A DNA stretch of 64,000 nt from Spirodela intermedia (Eukaryota; Streptophyta; Magnoliopsida; Alismatales; Araceae): positions 1,192,001 to 1,256,000 of the forward strand of contig LR746279.1 in assembly GCA_902729315.2 (NCBI GenBank), given 5' to 3'. Under the pieces are notes generated by a model that was given only the letters and a program-made list of their open reading frames with translations, was not told where the DNA came from and did not search any database. Positions within the stretch are counted from its first letter, which is position 1. Every line of letters begins with the position of its first letter. Positions 10,528 to 21,995 of this stretch are shown here, in pieces. The position numbers and the translations under genes are program-made.

Positions 10528-12388
10528 CCTGATCACACTTTATGATCTATTAATAGAAAGTATTTATTAATGAATGATAGCCTTACAAAACAAGATAGAA
10601 ATGAGGAAAGATTCTTTTCAAAATAAAAATATTAATTTTGGGAAAATTTTGATAATTTCCATTTTTTTTTTGCTGAAAGTATGTCAAGGTATATATATGA
10701 AGTATATAAATTTATGCTAAATCTGAAAAAGAATATCATGAAACTTACCTTGGGATACAAATATATTTTGATGGCCATAGATCATCTTATATGATCTAAG
10801 AGCTGTCCAGTTGAAGACATTAAATTCAGTGCTGCATGGGAGGCAACCCATGGTTTTTATTTCATTCTGTTTGATTTTTTTTAAGCTCTGTTTTTCTTAG
10901 AATTTCGCAATACTTGTTTCTGTATTTGTTTTTTCGAAAAAGTGCAGTAGGAGTATAAGATGAAGTGAAAAATTAAAAACTTGGTTGAGGTGATGTCTTT
11001 CTGAGTTTTATCATTTATGAAAATATTTTTAATGCTTAACTTTACACATATGCATGCTTCACTTGAAAATTATATTTTCTGCATATTCTATTTCGATTTT
11101 TCTGTGTCATTAAGGACAATGTCATTTTTAAGTTGGGGGGTGAAGTGTTCATTATTAATTTATGTTGTAGGAAGATTAAGAACATGTGTTTGCATTTTAT
11201 TCAACTTAGAACAGCAACTAAAAAAATAAAAATAAAATAAAATTCAAAAAAACTGCAACATCTATTTTTTGGTTTTCTATTAGGAACAACAGACTGTCAA
11301 AAATAGCAGACAAAAAAATAGCCTGAAATTTGAAATTCTAGAGACCCTTTTCTCACATTTCAATCCCCTAGACATATATTACTGAAATTCGAAATTACAA
11401 CTATAAAGAGGATAGTTTTGATTTATCTTTGACAAATTTATTGCTGCTAAAAATAGAACTGAAAACAGAAAAGAGAATTGTTAGAACTATCTAATTTACA
11501 AATCTCTTACATCATATTGCATGCATGAAAAATTAAATCAATTAGATTGATTGATACCAAAAGATACTAGGAAGATTATTATTGAGTCAAAAGAATGATC
11601 TAGTAGCATGAAATGTTGGAATACTCCTTGGATACATGATAGATAACATAGATTTGATTTTACAGATTTTCACTTCATGATCTTGATGGATAGTATTTAC
11701 TTGATGTGAAAATTTGATTGATCATTTGAGTTTAATGGAGATTTTTACACCCTGATCTATAGGACTTGTGAGAAGAAATCACTTATTTCAAAAAAAAAAA
11801 AAAAGAGAGAGCAATGTGAAAAATTTAGAAATGAAGAGTACACATAGAGGGTGTGAGACATCATTCTCATTGTCGAAAATCATGCATAGAAAAACACTTG
11901 CTGCAAAATAAGTGGATAAAGTGAAAGCCCTGAAAATGAAGAGTACACATGGAGGGTGTGAGACATCATTCTTATTGTCGAAATTTGTCTACATGAAAAG
12001 CTACTTATCCACTATATATAAAAAAAAAGTAAAAAAGAAGGAAGAAATATAGTGCAAACTTCAAAAATCAAGCCATAGAAAAAAGGAAATGTAGGATCAA
12101 TATTATTCTTGGATGAGTATTGATAATTCGAACATCTTGTAAATACATCTATGAGTGAAGAAGTGATAAAGATGTAAATAGAAGAAGTGACGTCTAGATT
12201 GTTATTCCAAGGAGTGTTTAAACATTTAAGTGCCTGACATCATTCTTAAATACTTGATATAAGAATCCAAAGTGTCTAAAGGTGCATCATTTCTAATCGT
12301 ATTTTTTTTCTGTATTGAAATATGATGTTTGAGATTTGTAAATTTTTATTTTCGTAATTCCATTGCTAAGGAACTAGCAATGATTTAA
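10528..12388 (+). other. Untranslated 3' region of element 2, with a 101-bp spaced duplication
   Basis: No coding frame. It contains the family motif GGGAGGCAACCCATGG (near 10840), an internal polypurine-like AGTTGGGGGGTGAAG (near 11132) and two copies of a 45-base unit with GAGGGTGTGAGACATCATTC (about 11837-11880 and 11938-11981). The same layout occurs in element 3 at 21996-23600 on the other strand, including both repeat copies (near 22410 and 22520). Long 3' untranslated regions with second polypurine tracts are common in Tat/Athila elements. Confidence 0.75.
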
Positions 12389-12399
12389 GTTGGGGGCTG
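12389..12399 (+). other. Polypurine tract of element 2
   Basis: GTTGGGGGCTG abuts the TG that opens the 3' LTR. The same tract abuts L7 in element 3. It would prime plus-strand DNA synthesis. Confidence 0.8.
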
Positions 12400-14038
12400 T
12401 GATAAGTCTTCATTATCATGAGTTAATAATTAGTAAATAATGTAATTTTAGCTTTAACTCATGATAAATAGACTTATATTTGTGTTAAAGTGTGGGAAAT
12501 GGTTTTCAGTTGATTACTGTAAATTTTTGGGTAATTATGTGATTTTACACGAATTTATATGATTTTTATAGTCTTGCTTTTGAGATAAATGAAGAAAAAG
12601 AAATAGAAAATAAAAATAAGACAAAATGATGGGGACCCGCTGGCTAGCTGGGCCCACAAGCGGGTCGGAAGCTCAGTCAGGGAGTAGCCGCGAGCAGGGG
12701 CTCGAGCGGCTTGGACCAATAGGGGCACATGTGCACCACTCCCCTTCCACATCACCGGTGGCCAACCGGTTGTGGGGCAAAGAGTGGTCGTACACGCGAG
12801 GGAAGGGACTTGCTAACAAATGTAACATTAGTATATATTCGCCCAAAAAATCGGTGCACAATTGATGTGGGACTAAACCTACATTACCTTCCTTAGAAAG
12901 GGCGGGCAACCGGCGCGGATTCGAATCCTCCCAAAGTCAAAAGTCATATATTTTTATCTGATTATCACGACTTTCCTGCAAATTGCCAGTGAAGGATTAA
13001 GCAACGAGAATCGCTGGATCACTGGTGAAAATCTCGTCAACACGATTCGTGGAGCATTGCTACTAAAATTGTTGAACGATTCGCGATAAAAGGATCGCAA
13101 ATCCATCGAGTAAATCATCTCTGATTGATCGATGAAGAAGCCATCGTCGAGAAGAGGACGATCCACCGAGAGACGAGTCGTCACCTCTTGAGAGCATACT
13201 GGATGCGATGAAGAGCCTCCTCTTGCTGCGCAGACCTGAGGATGAAGCTCCCTAACACGCGCCCCACCTCCATTCAGCTCCTCTCCGTCAGGTGACAGCC
13301 GTCGGAGAGCCGCAAAGTCACCATTTTTCCACTCCACGGGGTGACAGCCGCCGGAGACGATTCGACAACCCATTTCATTAATCTCTAGACTTCGCAAGGA
13401 GATCTAGAGATTGCCCACATCATTTTTGTCCAAGGAGAGCCTTCGAGGCTGTGGACACTGCACGACAATCCTCCCAAATGCTCAAGATTCTGGTGCATCA
13501 CCGACGCATCACCGTCGTGACGCCAGAACTCTGTTTTCTTGCTTTCAACTTACTTTACGCTTCATTTAGTGATAATTTTTCTGATTTTAATTTACCAAAA
13601 TATACTTTGTTCAATTACGATTCTTCTGGCTTTTATAGATCTTAATTTAATTCATTAAATCATCTGTAATCGCTTACGTAAGAATCATTGGGCGGAACTC
13701 TATTTCCGCTCGATTCGCGTTTGCCAGGCACTAATGTCATCTTGATGTCTGCACCCTTATTTCCCTTTTTCGTGACTTTTAAATATATTTCCTTTTCATT
13801 TCCTAGTATAAAATTCATAGAAAATCTTATTCATTAAGAAAAATTCTGAATAATTACCAGATATTATATTACATCCATGTGATCGACTTGGAAAATTATC
13901 GCTATTTTTTGGAAGTTTTATTGAATTATAATTGATATATTTTTTCAGAAATACTTCTAAATATTCAAAAAATTGTATTTTCTAGTTTTGTAAATTTAAA
14001 ATTTGCATGATTTACTATACAACGACTGAGTCACGTCA
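12400..14038 (+). repeat. LTR L4 (3' LTR of element 2)
   Basis: Starts TGATAAGTCTTC, ends GAGTCACGTCA, 1639 bp, colinear with L3. Followed by GTGGG, the second copy of the target site, and then by the continuation of LTR L2. Confidence 0.93.
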
Positions 14039-14240
14039 GTGGGCAATCTCTAGATCTCGTTGCAAAGTCTAGAGATCAATGAAATGGGTCGTCGAATCAT
14101 CTTCGGCGGCTGTCACCCAGCGGAGCGAAAAAATGATGACTTTGCGGTTCTTTGGCAGCTGTCACCCCACGAAGAGGAGCTGGATGGAGGTGAGGCACAT
14201 GTTAGAGAACTTCATGCTCAGGTCCTCGCAGCAAAAGGAG
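14039..14240 (-). repeat. LTR L2 (element 1), middle piece
   Basis: Continues L2 exactly where element 2 interrupted it (GTGGGCAATCTCTAG) and is cut again at 14240 by LTR L5. Confidence 0.88.
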
Positions 14241-15880
14241 TGATAAGTCTTCATTATCATGAGTTAATAATTAGTAGATAATATAGTTTTAGCCTTAACT
14301 CATGATAAATAGACTTATATTTGTGTTAAAGTGTGAAAAGTGGTTTTTAGTTGATTAACATGAATTTTTGGGTAGTTATGTGATTTTATACGAATTTATA
14401 TGATTTTTACAGTCTTACTTTTGAGATAAATGAAGAAAAAGAAATAAAAATAAAAATAAAATAAAATGGGTGGAACCCGCCAGCCAGCTGAGCCCACAAG
14501 CGGGTCGGAAGTGCAGTTAGGGAGTAGCCACGAGTAGGGGCTCAAGCGGCTTGGACCGATAGGGGCACGTGTGTGCCACTCCCTTTCCACATCATCAGTG
14601 GTCAGCCGACTGTGGGGCAAGGAGTGGTCGTACATGCGTAAAAAAAAGACTTGCTTGCAAATCTAACATTAGTATATATTCGCCCGAAATTTTGGCGCAA
14701 GCGATGTGGGACTAAACCCGTGTCACAACTTCCTCAGAAAGGGACGGGCAACCGGGGCGGGTTCGAATCCTCCTAGAGCCAAAACTCATATTTTTTTATC
14801 TGATTATTGCGACTTTCCTGTAGATCGCCAGCGAAGGATTAAGCTGCCAAAAATACTGGATCATTGGTGAAAATATTATCAATGTGATTCGCAGAGCATT
14901 GTTACTAAAATTGCTGAATAATTCGCGATAAAAGGATCGCGAATCCATGGAGTAAAGCATCTCCGATTGATTGACGAACAAGTCGTCGTTGGGAAGAGAA
15001 TGATCTGCCGGGAGATGAGTCACCACCTCCTAGGAGCGTACCAGATGCGATGAAGAGCCTCATCTTGTTGTGTAGACTTGAGGATGAAGCTCCTTGACAT
15101 GTGCCCCACCTCCATCCAACTCCTCTCCGTCGGGTGACAGCCGCCAAAGAACCGCAAAGTTGTCGTTTTTCCGCTCCACCAGGTGACAGTCGTCGGAGAC
15201 AATTCAACGACTCATTTCATTGATCTTTAGACTTTGCAAGGAGATCTAGAGATTGCCCAATCATCCTTGTCCAAGGAGAGCCTTCAAGGCCGTGGAGACT
15301 ATACGACGATCCTCCCAAATACTTAGGATTCCAATGCATCGCCAACGCATCGCCGTAGCGATGCCGGAACTTTATTTTCTTGCTTTCAACTTAATTTTCA
15401 CTTCATTTAGTGATAATTTGTGTGATTTAAATTTACACCAAAATATATTTCATTCAATTACGATTCTTCCGGCTTTTACAGATCTTAATTTGATTAATTA
15501 AATCGTCTATAATCGCTTACGTAAGAATTGTCAGGCAGAACTCTATTTCTACCCAATTTGTGTTCACAAGGTGCTGACGTCATCCTAACATCCGCACCCT
15601 TATTTTCCTTTATCATAAATTTTAAATATATTTCATTTTTATTTTCTAATTTAAAATTCATAGAAAACAGTATTCTTTGAGAAAAATTCTGAATAATTAC
15701 CTGATATTATATTACATTCTTGTGATCGACCTGGAAAATTATCGCTATTTTTGAAAGTTTTATTGAATTATAATTGATATATTTGTTCAGAAATACTTCT
15801 AAATATCTAAAAATTCGTATTTTCTAATTTCAAAAATTTTAAATTTGTGTGATTTACTATACAATGACTAAGTCACATCA
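14241..15880 (+). repeat. Solo LTR L5 inside LTR L2
   Basis: TGATAAGTC to AAGTCACATCA, 1640 bp, plus orientation. Flanked by AGGAG (14236-14240) and AGTAG (15881-15885), a target duplication with one change; other copies read AGGAGGCTCTTC at this point. No internal region, so a solo LTR. Confidence 0.9.
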
Positions 15881-16654
15881 AGTAGGCTCTTCATCGCATT
15901 CGATACACTCTCAAGAGGTGGTGACTCGTCTCTTGACGGATCATCCTCTTCTCGATGACAACTTGTTCATCGATCAATCAGAGATGCTTTACTCAATGGA
16001 TTCGCGATCGTTTTATCGTGAATCGTTCAATAATTTTAGTAACAATACTCTGCAAATCACGTTGACGAGATTTTTGCCGATGATCCAGCAATTCTGGTGG
16101 CTTAATCCTTCACTGGCAATCTGTAGGAAGTCACGATAATCAAATAAAAATTATGAGTTTTGGCTCTAGGAGGATTCAAACTCGCACCAGTTGCCCGCCC
16201 TTTCTGAGGAATGCGTGATGCAAGTTTAGTTCCACATCGCTTGTGTGCCGAAGTTTTTGGCAAATATATAGTAATATTAGATTTACAATCAAGTCCCTTT
16301 CTCGTGCGTGTACGACCACTTCTTGCCCCATAGTTGACTAGCCACCGGTGACGTGGAAGGGGAGTGGGGCACACGTGCCCCTATCAGTTCTAGCCGCTTG
16401 AGCCCCTACTCGTAGCTCCTCCCCCCCATTTTGCTATAGTTTTATTTTTATTTATTTTTATTTATTTATCTCAAAAGTAAGACTGTAAAAATCATATAAA
16501 TTCGTATAAAATCACATAATTACCCAAAAATTCACGTTAATCAACTGAAAACCACTTTTCACACTTTAACATAAACATAAGTCTATTTATTATGAGTTAA
16601 GGCTAAAACTATATTATTTACTAATTATTAACTCATGATAATGAAGACTTATCA
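15881..16654 (-). repeat. LTR L2 (element 1), outer piece
   Basis: Resumes L2 at GGCTCTTCATCGCATTC and ends in GAAGACTTATCA at 16654, the outer end of element 1. The three L2 pieces sum to about 1585 bp without the target duplications, a normal LTR length. Confidence 0.88.
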
Positions 16655-16784
16655 GTCCCCATCCCCACATGCCTCAGAGCTCTTACTAGACAACGTTCTA
16701 CCTCCTCTAGTGCCCTCCCCCCTTCACACGCCACTCTATTACGACACAACTCACTCGGCATGCTTACACATTCAATGGCCATAA
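16655..16784. other. Short unassigned stretch between element 1 and a gypsy fragment
   Basis: C-rich sequence just outside the element 1 terminus. I see no gene or repeat signature in it. It could be a remnant of the copia element or of the gypsy fragment that follows. Confidence 0.4.
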
Positions 16785-17094
16785 AAATTCTATAAATAAT
16801 CTGTAGGCTAGATGGAAAGAATTAATCTATAAGACTATACGATGCTCTATATGGGCATATAGGACAGCATATAAAACTCTCTTAGGCATGTCACCATATA
16901 GATTATTTTTTGGTAAAGTATGTGATCTTCTCATAGAACTAGAGCATAGAACATATTGGGCAATTAAAAAATTGAATTTATCTATTGATGATGCTAGAAA
17001 GAAATGATTACGTGAATGACATGAGTTAAATGAGATTTGAAATGAGGCATATGAGAATTCTAAGATTTATAAAGTTAAAATGAAAGCATGAACA
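16785..17094 (+). pseudogene. Integrase fragment of a second Tat/Athila-like gypsy family
   Basis: With small frame corrections the plus strand gives an integrase C-terminal region: AYRTAYKTLLGMSPYRLFFG, LLIELEHRTYWAIKKLN, then NEAYENSKIYKVKMKA. The motifs are the same type as in element 3 but the residues differ at many places, so this is a different family. No LTR of that family is visible. The break at 17094 passes directly into copia gag sequence. Internal stops are present. Confidence 0.75.
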
Positions 17095-17229
17095 CATCAT
17101 GGGTGTTCGGCTTCAAACTCTTTCTGTAATCTCATTGCCTCCATCATCTCACGGATGACTCTCTAGCTCTCCGTGACCCTTCTTTTGCCTACTAGTCGCA
17201 AATCAACTTAGTCATTATCACTTGGATGC

Positions 17230-17640
17230 TCCATAGCATCGAGCAGAGCATCACCGAGCCTCTCTCTCATATCAAGTTGACATGCCTTCTATGGGACAAT
17301 CTAGAGATCATGTACGCCAACTAGATGTACATCAGTCAGAGTGGTAGAAATCATCGAGTCTCTCCTCAACTACAAGCAAGATAATCTCTCTCTCTCTAGG
17401 TATCCTACGGTCACCTACAAGCCCTCATTCAAGAGGTGGACATTTATCAACCTCTCACCTCAGACCTCTTGATGCTCTAGTGCTATCGTCAAGAGTTCTA
17501 TGCTGATGTGTACCTTAGCAGACTTCATCCTTCCACTGTGTCCTAGATCTGCAATTCTGTTCTTTCTAGTGATTGGGTACTCAGCCTCACTCCCATCTTC
17601 TTTGCGGCACTTTGGGTCATAACTAGTACGTCCTTGCCCT
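17230..17640 (+). pseudogene. Copia gag (broken)
   Basis: The frames give a copia-type gag (UBN2-like): LWDNLEIMYAN, SYGHLQALIQEVDIYQPLTS, CYRQEFYADVYLSRLHPS, SVLSSDWVLSL. These match the widespread plant pattern with YQPLTSD and LSGLHP. Several stops (for example after YAN) show decay. A Pro/Ser-rich segment (17640-17930) follows, without a recognisable zinc knuckle. Confidence 0.72.
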
Positions 17641-18065
17641 CTCCACCTTCCTCCACAAGTGCCGCAACTTCCCCCTCGGCTATGGTCATCATCGCTCTTC
17701 AGGCTCAGGATGATGGCCCATCTTCTTGCCTTGAGGGCAGTCCTCCTCCTTGTGGAAAGGGCCCCAACTCCTTCCCCTGTGTCCCTATTGCAGCAAGTAG
17801 AACCACTAGGCCAACAAATGTTGGAAGTAATTCAACAAACCTACTTCCCCCCAATCAACAATGGCTCCTTCAGCTCTCATCTCACTCGCTCCTTCAAACG
17901 TTCATGCCTTGACTTTCAACATCAACCTGACGTCTACGAAGTATGACGTGTTTTGTCACACATCAATCATAATAGTCTTAGCAACACCTCTTCTTCCACC
18001 AACCTCACCTCATTTTCGACTCCTTCTACATCAAGTACACATGCTCTCCTTACTTTCCTCTTCAT

Positions 18066-18108
18066 CATTAGGGATTATCAACTTAGGGGCCTCCACTCAT
18101 ATGACCAG
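18066..18108 (+). pseudogene. Copia protease start, cut by LTR L6
   Basis: GIINLGASTHMT corresponds to the copia protease block usually written W-I-x-DSGAS-x-HMT; the catalytic Asp reads Leu here. The frame is cut after ATGACC by L6. It resumes at 19846 with TSSLLSSYQPTP, matching the family pattern. Confidence 0.75.
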
Positions 18109-19845
18109 TGATAAGTCTTCATATCATGAGTTAATAATTAGTAAATAATATAGTTTTAGCCTTAAATCATGATAAATAGACTTATATTTGTGTTAAAGTG
18201 TGAAAAGTGGTTTTCAATTGATTAACGTGAATTTTTGGGTAATTATGTGATTTTATACGAATTTATATGATTTTTCTAATCTTATTTTTGAGATAAATGA
18301 AGATAAAAAAATTAAAATAAAAATATAGCAAAATGGGGGGGGACTCACCAGCCAGCTGGGCTTACAAGTGGGTCGAAAGCGTAGTCGAGGAAGAGCCGTG
18401 AGCAAGGGCTCAAGCAGTTAGGACTGATGGGGGCACGTGTGCGCCACTCCCCTTCCACATCACCAATGGCCAGCCAATTGTGGGGTAAAGAGTGGTCGTA
18501 CATGTGAGAGAAAGGGACTCATTACTTACAAATATAATATTACTATATATGCACCCAAAACTTTGACGTACAAGTGATGTGGGACTAAACCCATGTCATA
18601 CCTTCCCTCGAAAAGGTTTGAAGATTTAAATACCTAAAATATCTTTTATTTATAACAAAGATATATCATGATGACGTCACTTGATAAAGGCATTATAATA
18701 CTTATTTCAATCTCTCTCATGCAAGCGGACAACTGGCACAAGTTCAAATCTTCCTAGAGCCAAAACTCGTATTTTTATCTAATTATCATGACTTTCCTAC
18801 AGATCGCTGGTAAAGGATTAAGTCGCTAAAATCACTAGATCATCGGCGAAAATCTCATCAACGCGATTCGCGGAACATTGTTACTAAAATTGTTGAATGA
18901 TTCGCGATAAAAGGATTGTGAATCCATCGAGTAAATCATCTCCAATTGATCTACGAACAAGCCGTTGTCGAGAAGAGGATGATTCATCGGGAGACAAATC
19001 ATCACCTTCTAAGAGCATACCAGATGTGACGAAGAGCCTCCTCTTGCTGTGTGGACGTGAAGATGAAGCTCCCAGACACGTGCCCCACCTCTATCCAGCT
19101 CCTCTCTGTCATGTGACAATTATCAGAGAGCTGCAAAGTTGCTATTTTTTCACTCCATCAAGTGACAGCTACCGGAGACGATTCGACGACCTATTTTATT
19201 GATCTCTAGACTTTGCAAGAAGATGTAAAGATTGCCCACATCGTACTTGTCCAAGGAGAGCCTTGGAGGCTATAGACACTACACAACGATCCTCCCAAAT
19301 GCTCAAGATTTCAGTGCATCACCGACGCATTGCTGCCATGACGCCGGAACTCTATTTTCCTATTTTTAACTTTATTTCTGCTTTATTTAGTGATAATTTG
19401 TGTGATTTAAATTTACCAAACTATACTTCATTCAATTACGATTCTTCTGACTTTTACAGATCTTAATTTGGTCAATTAAATTGTCTGTAATCACTTATGT
19501 AAAAATCATTAGGTAGAACTCTATTTTCGTCCAATTCACGTTCGTCGGGCGTTGACATCATCATGACGTCCATACCCTTGTTTCCCTTTTTCGTGAATTT
19601 TAAATATATTTCATTTTTATTTCCTAGTATATAATTCATAGAAAATCATATTCTTTGAAGAAAATTCTAAAAAATTGCTCAATCCCTATGATCGATTTGG
19701 AAAATTACCACTATTTTTGAAAATTTTATTGAATTATAATTGATATATTTGTTCAGAAATACTTCCAAGTATCTAAAAATTAGTATTTTCTAGTTTTATA
19801 AATTTTAATTTGGGTGATTTACTATACAACAACTAAGTTACATCA
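18109..19845 (+). repeat. Solo LTR L6 inside the copia protease
   Basis: TGATAAGTC to AAGTTACATCA, 1737 bp. It is about 100 bp longer than its relatives because of an extra AT-rich block at about 18617-18725. Flanks ACCAG and ACCGA are a poor target duplication, as expected for an old insertion. Solo: no gypsy internal sequence adjoins it. Confidence 0.87.
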
Positions 19846-20454
19846 ACCGACACTTCATCCCTTTTATCTTCATATCAACCTACTCCTCATCCCCCTATCA
19901 CCATTGTCGTTGGTCAGACTTGTTCAATCAAAGGCCGTGGCACTACCCTCATCACTCCTAATCTTCCCCTCTAGCATGTCCTTTATGTTCATGACTTTAC
20001 TATGAACCTTCTCTCGATTAGTGTCATTACTCATGCCCTTGGTTGTATTGTTACCTTTTTTCTTTTTCATTACACTTTCTAGGATCTGCACACTAGCTAG
20101 AAAATTAGTTTGGACCGTGAGAATGGATGAGGTATCTATGAACTTATTTCTACTGAACCTTCTTCTAGCCTTCAAGTCCTTTTTGTTGTCTCTACCATCA
20201 CTTGTTCCCTCTTATGGCATTGAAGGTTACGCCATCCCTGTTTTGAGAAACTTCAAAAAAAATTACTGTAACTTTCTCTTAAGAAGTATGTGTGTGAGTC
20301 ATGTCAACTAAGTAAACATCACCGTTCCTTCTACCTCAGTTGAGATGGTATTCTCTCTTCTTCCTCTTCTGATCTCATCCATTGTAATGTATGGGGTCCT
20401 ACTCATACTCCTTCCCTCTCAGGCTACTAATATTAGATCGTTCTTATTGATGAC
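19846..20454 (+). pseudogene. Copia pre-integrase domain and integrase zinc finger (broken)
   Basis: Translated frames give VGQTCSIKGRGTTLITP, HVLYVHDFTMNLLSIS and CIVTFF, then a WH-RL-HPCFEKLQK block and VCESCQ, the His-Cys zinc finger of copia integrase. LPSQATNIRSFLLMTD opens the catalytic core. Element 3 enters exactly there (ATGAC duplication). Frame shifts and stops are frequent. Confidence 0.75.
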
Positions 20455-21983
20455 TGACGTGACTCAATCATTGTATAGTAAATCACGCAAATTTAAAATT
20501 TATAAAATTAGAAAATATGATTTTTTTGATATTTAGAAGTATTTCTAAATAAATATATCAATTATAATTCCATAAAATTTCCAAAAATAGCGGTCATTTT
20601 CCAGGTAGATCATAGGGATGTAATATAATATTTGGTAATTATTCTGAATTTTTCTCAATGAATACGATTTTCTATGAATTTTATACTAGGAAATGAAAAG
20701 GAAATATATTTAAAATTCACAAAAAAAAGAAAATAAGGGTGTGGACGTCAGGATGACGTCAGCGCCCGGCGAACGCGAATCGAGCGAAAATAGAGTTCTG
20801 CCTGGCAATTCTTACATAAGCGATTACAAACGATTTAATTAATCAAATTAAGATCTGTAAAAACCAGAAGAATCGTAGTTGAACGGAGTATCTTTTGGTA
20901 AATTAAAAACACAAAGATTATCACTAAATGAACCGTAAAGTAAGTTGAAAGCAGGAAAACAGAGTTCTAGTGTCGTGACGGCGATGCGTCGGTGATGCAC
21001 CAGAATCTTGAGCGTTCGGGAGGATCGTCGTGTAGTGTCCACAGCCTCGAAGGCTCTCCTTGGACAAAGACGACGTGGGCAATCTCTAGATCTTCTTGCG
21101 AAGTCTAGAGATCAATGAAGTGGGTCGCCGAGTCATCTCCAGCAGCTGTCACTCGACGGAGCGGAAAAACGGGGCCCTCTCTTATATTACTTGTGTGATA
21201 CACTCTCAAGAGGTGATGACTTGTCTCCCGGTGGATCGTCCTCTTCCCAACGACAGCTTGTTCGCCGATCAATCGGAGATGATTTACTCGATGGATTCGC
21301 GATCCTTTTATCGCGAATCCTTCAGCAATTTTAGTAACAATGCTCCGTGAATCGCGTTGATGAGATTTTTGCCGATGATCTAGCAATTCTGGTTGCTTAA
21401 TCCCTCACCGGCAATCTGCAGGAAAGTCGCAATAATCAGATAAAAATATGAGTTTTGGCTCTAGGAGGATTCGAACCCACGCCGGTTGCCCCGCCTCTTC
21501 TGAGGAAGGTGACGGGTTTAGTCTCACATCGATTGTGCGCCGAATTTTCGGGCGAATATATAGTAATGCTACATTCCTAAGCAAAGTCCCTTTCTCGCAC
21601 ATGTACGACCACTCCTTGCCCCACAGCCGGCTGGCCATAGGTGACGTGGAAGGGGAGTGGCGCACACGTGCCCCCATCAGTTCAAGCTGCTCGAGCCCCT
21701 GCTCGCGGCTACTCTCTGACTACGCTTCCGACCCGCTTGCGGTCCCGGCTGGCCGGCGGGTCCTCTCATTTTGCAATATTTTTATTTTTATTTCTTGATC
21801 TTCATTTATCTAAAAGCAAGACTATAAAAATCGTATAAAATCACATAATTACCCAAAAAATCACGTTAATCAACTAAAAACCACTTTTCACACTTTAACA
21901 CAAATATAAGTCTATTTATCATGAGTTAACGCTAAAACTATATTATTTACTAATTATTAACTCATGATAATGAAGACTTATCA
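20455..21983 (-). repeat. LTR L7 (3' LTR of element 3)
   Basis: TGACGTGACTCAATC to GAAGACTTATCA on the plus strand, 1529 bp. Shorter than L10 because roughly 150 bp is replaced by about 27 unrelated bases at 21171-21197. Confidence 0.92.
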
Positions 21984-21995
21984 CAGCCCCCAACT
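21984..21995 (-). other. Polypurine tract of element 3
   Basis: The minus strand reads AGTTGGGGGCTG immediately before the 3' LTR, identical to element 2. Confidence 0.8.

Larger units (their letters stand above)
6441..14038 (+). mobile_element. Element 2: complete non-autonomous gypsy element of the same family
   Basis: The structure is 5' LTR L3 (6441-8080), primer site (8083-8101), decayed gag (about 8285-9776), an acidic reading frame (9777-10527), long untranslated 3' region (10528-12388), polypurine tract (12389-12399) and 3' LTR L4 (12400-14038). Target duplication GTGAG/GTGGG. Protease, reverse transcriptase, RNase H and integrase are entirely absent: gag passes straight into the acidic frame where element 3 has protease and pol. 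Mobility would need proteins from an autonomous relative such as element 3. It sits in opposite orientation inside LTR L2 of element 1, so it is younger than element 1. Confidence 0.92.
1..16654 (-). mobile_element. Ty3/gypsy (Tat/Athila-like) element 1, left part outside window
   Basis: Element 1 reads right to left: 5' LTR (pieces 5823-6440, 14039-14240 and 15881-16654), primer site near 5801-5820, gag (about 5590-3731), protease, reverse transcriptase and RNase H, leaving the window before integrase. It is the same family as element 3 and the two align almost throughout. It has been hit three times by family members: solo LTR L1 in pol, complete element 2 in its 5' LTR, and solo LTR L5 in the same LTR. 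Its reading frames are full of stops and the reverse transcriptase active site is lost, so it cannot move by itself. The 3' LTR and the target duplication lie outside the window, so the right boundary rests on the LTR terminus (TTATCA) at 16654. Confidence 0.88.
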
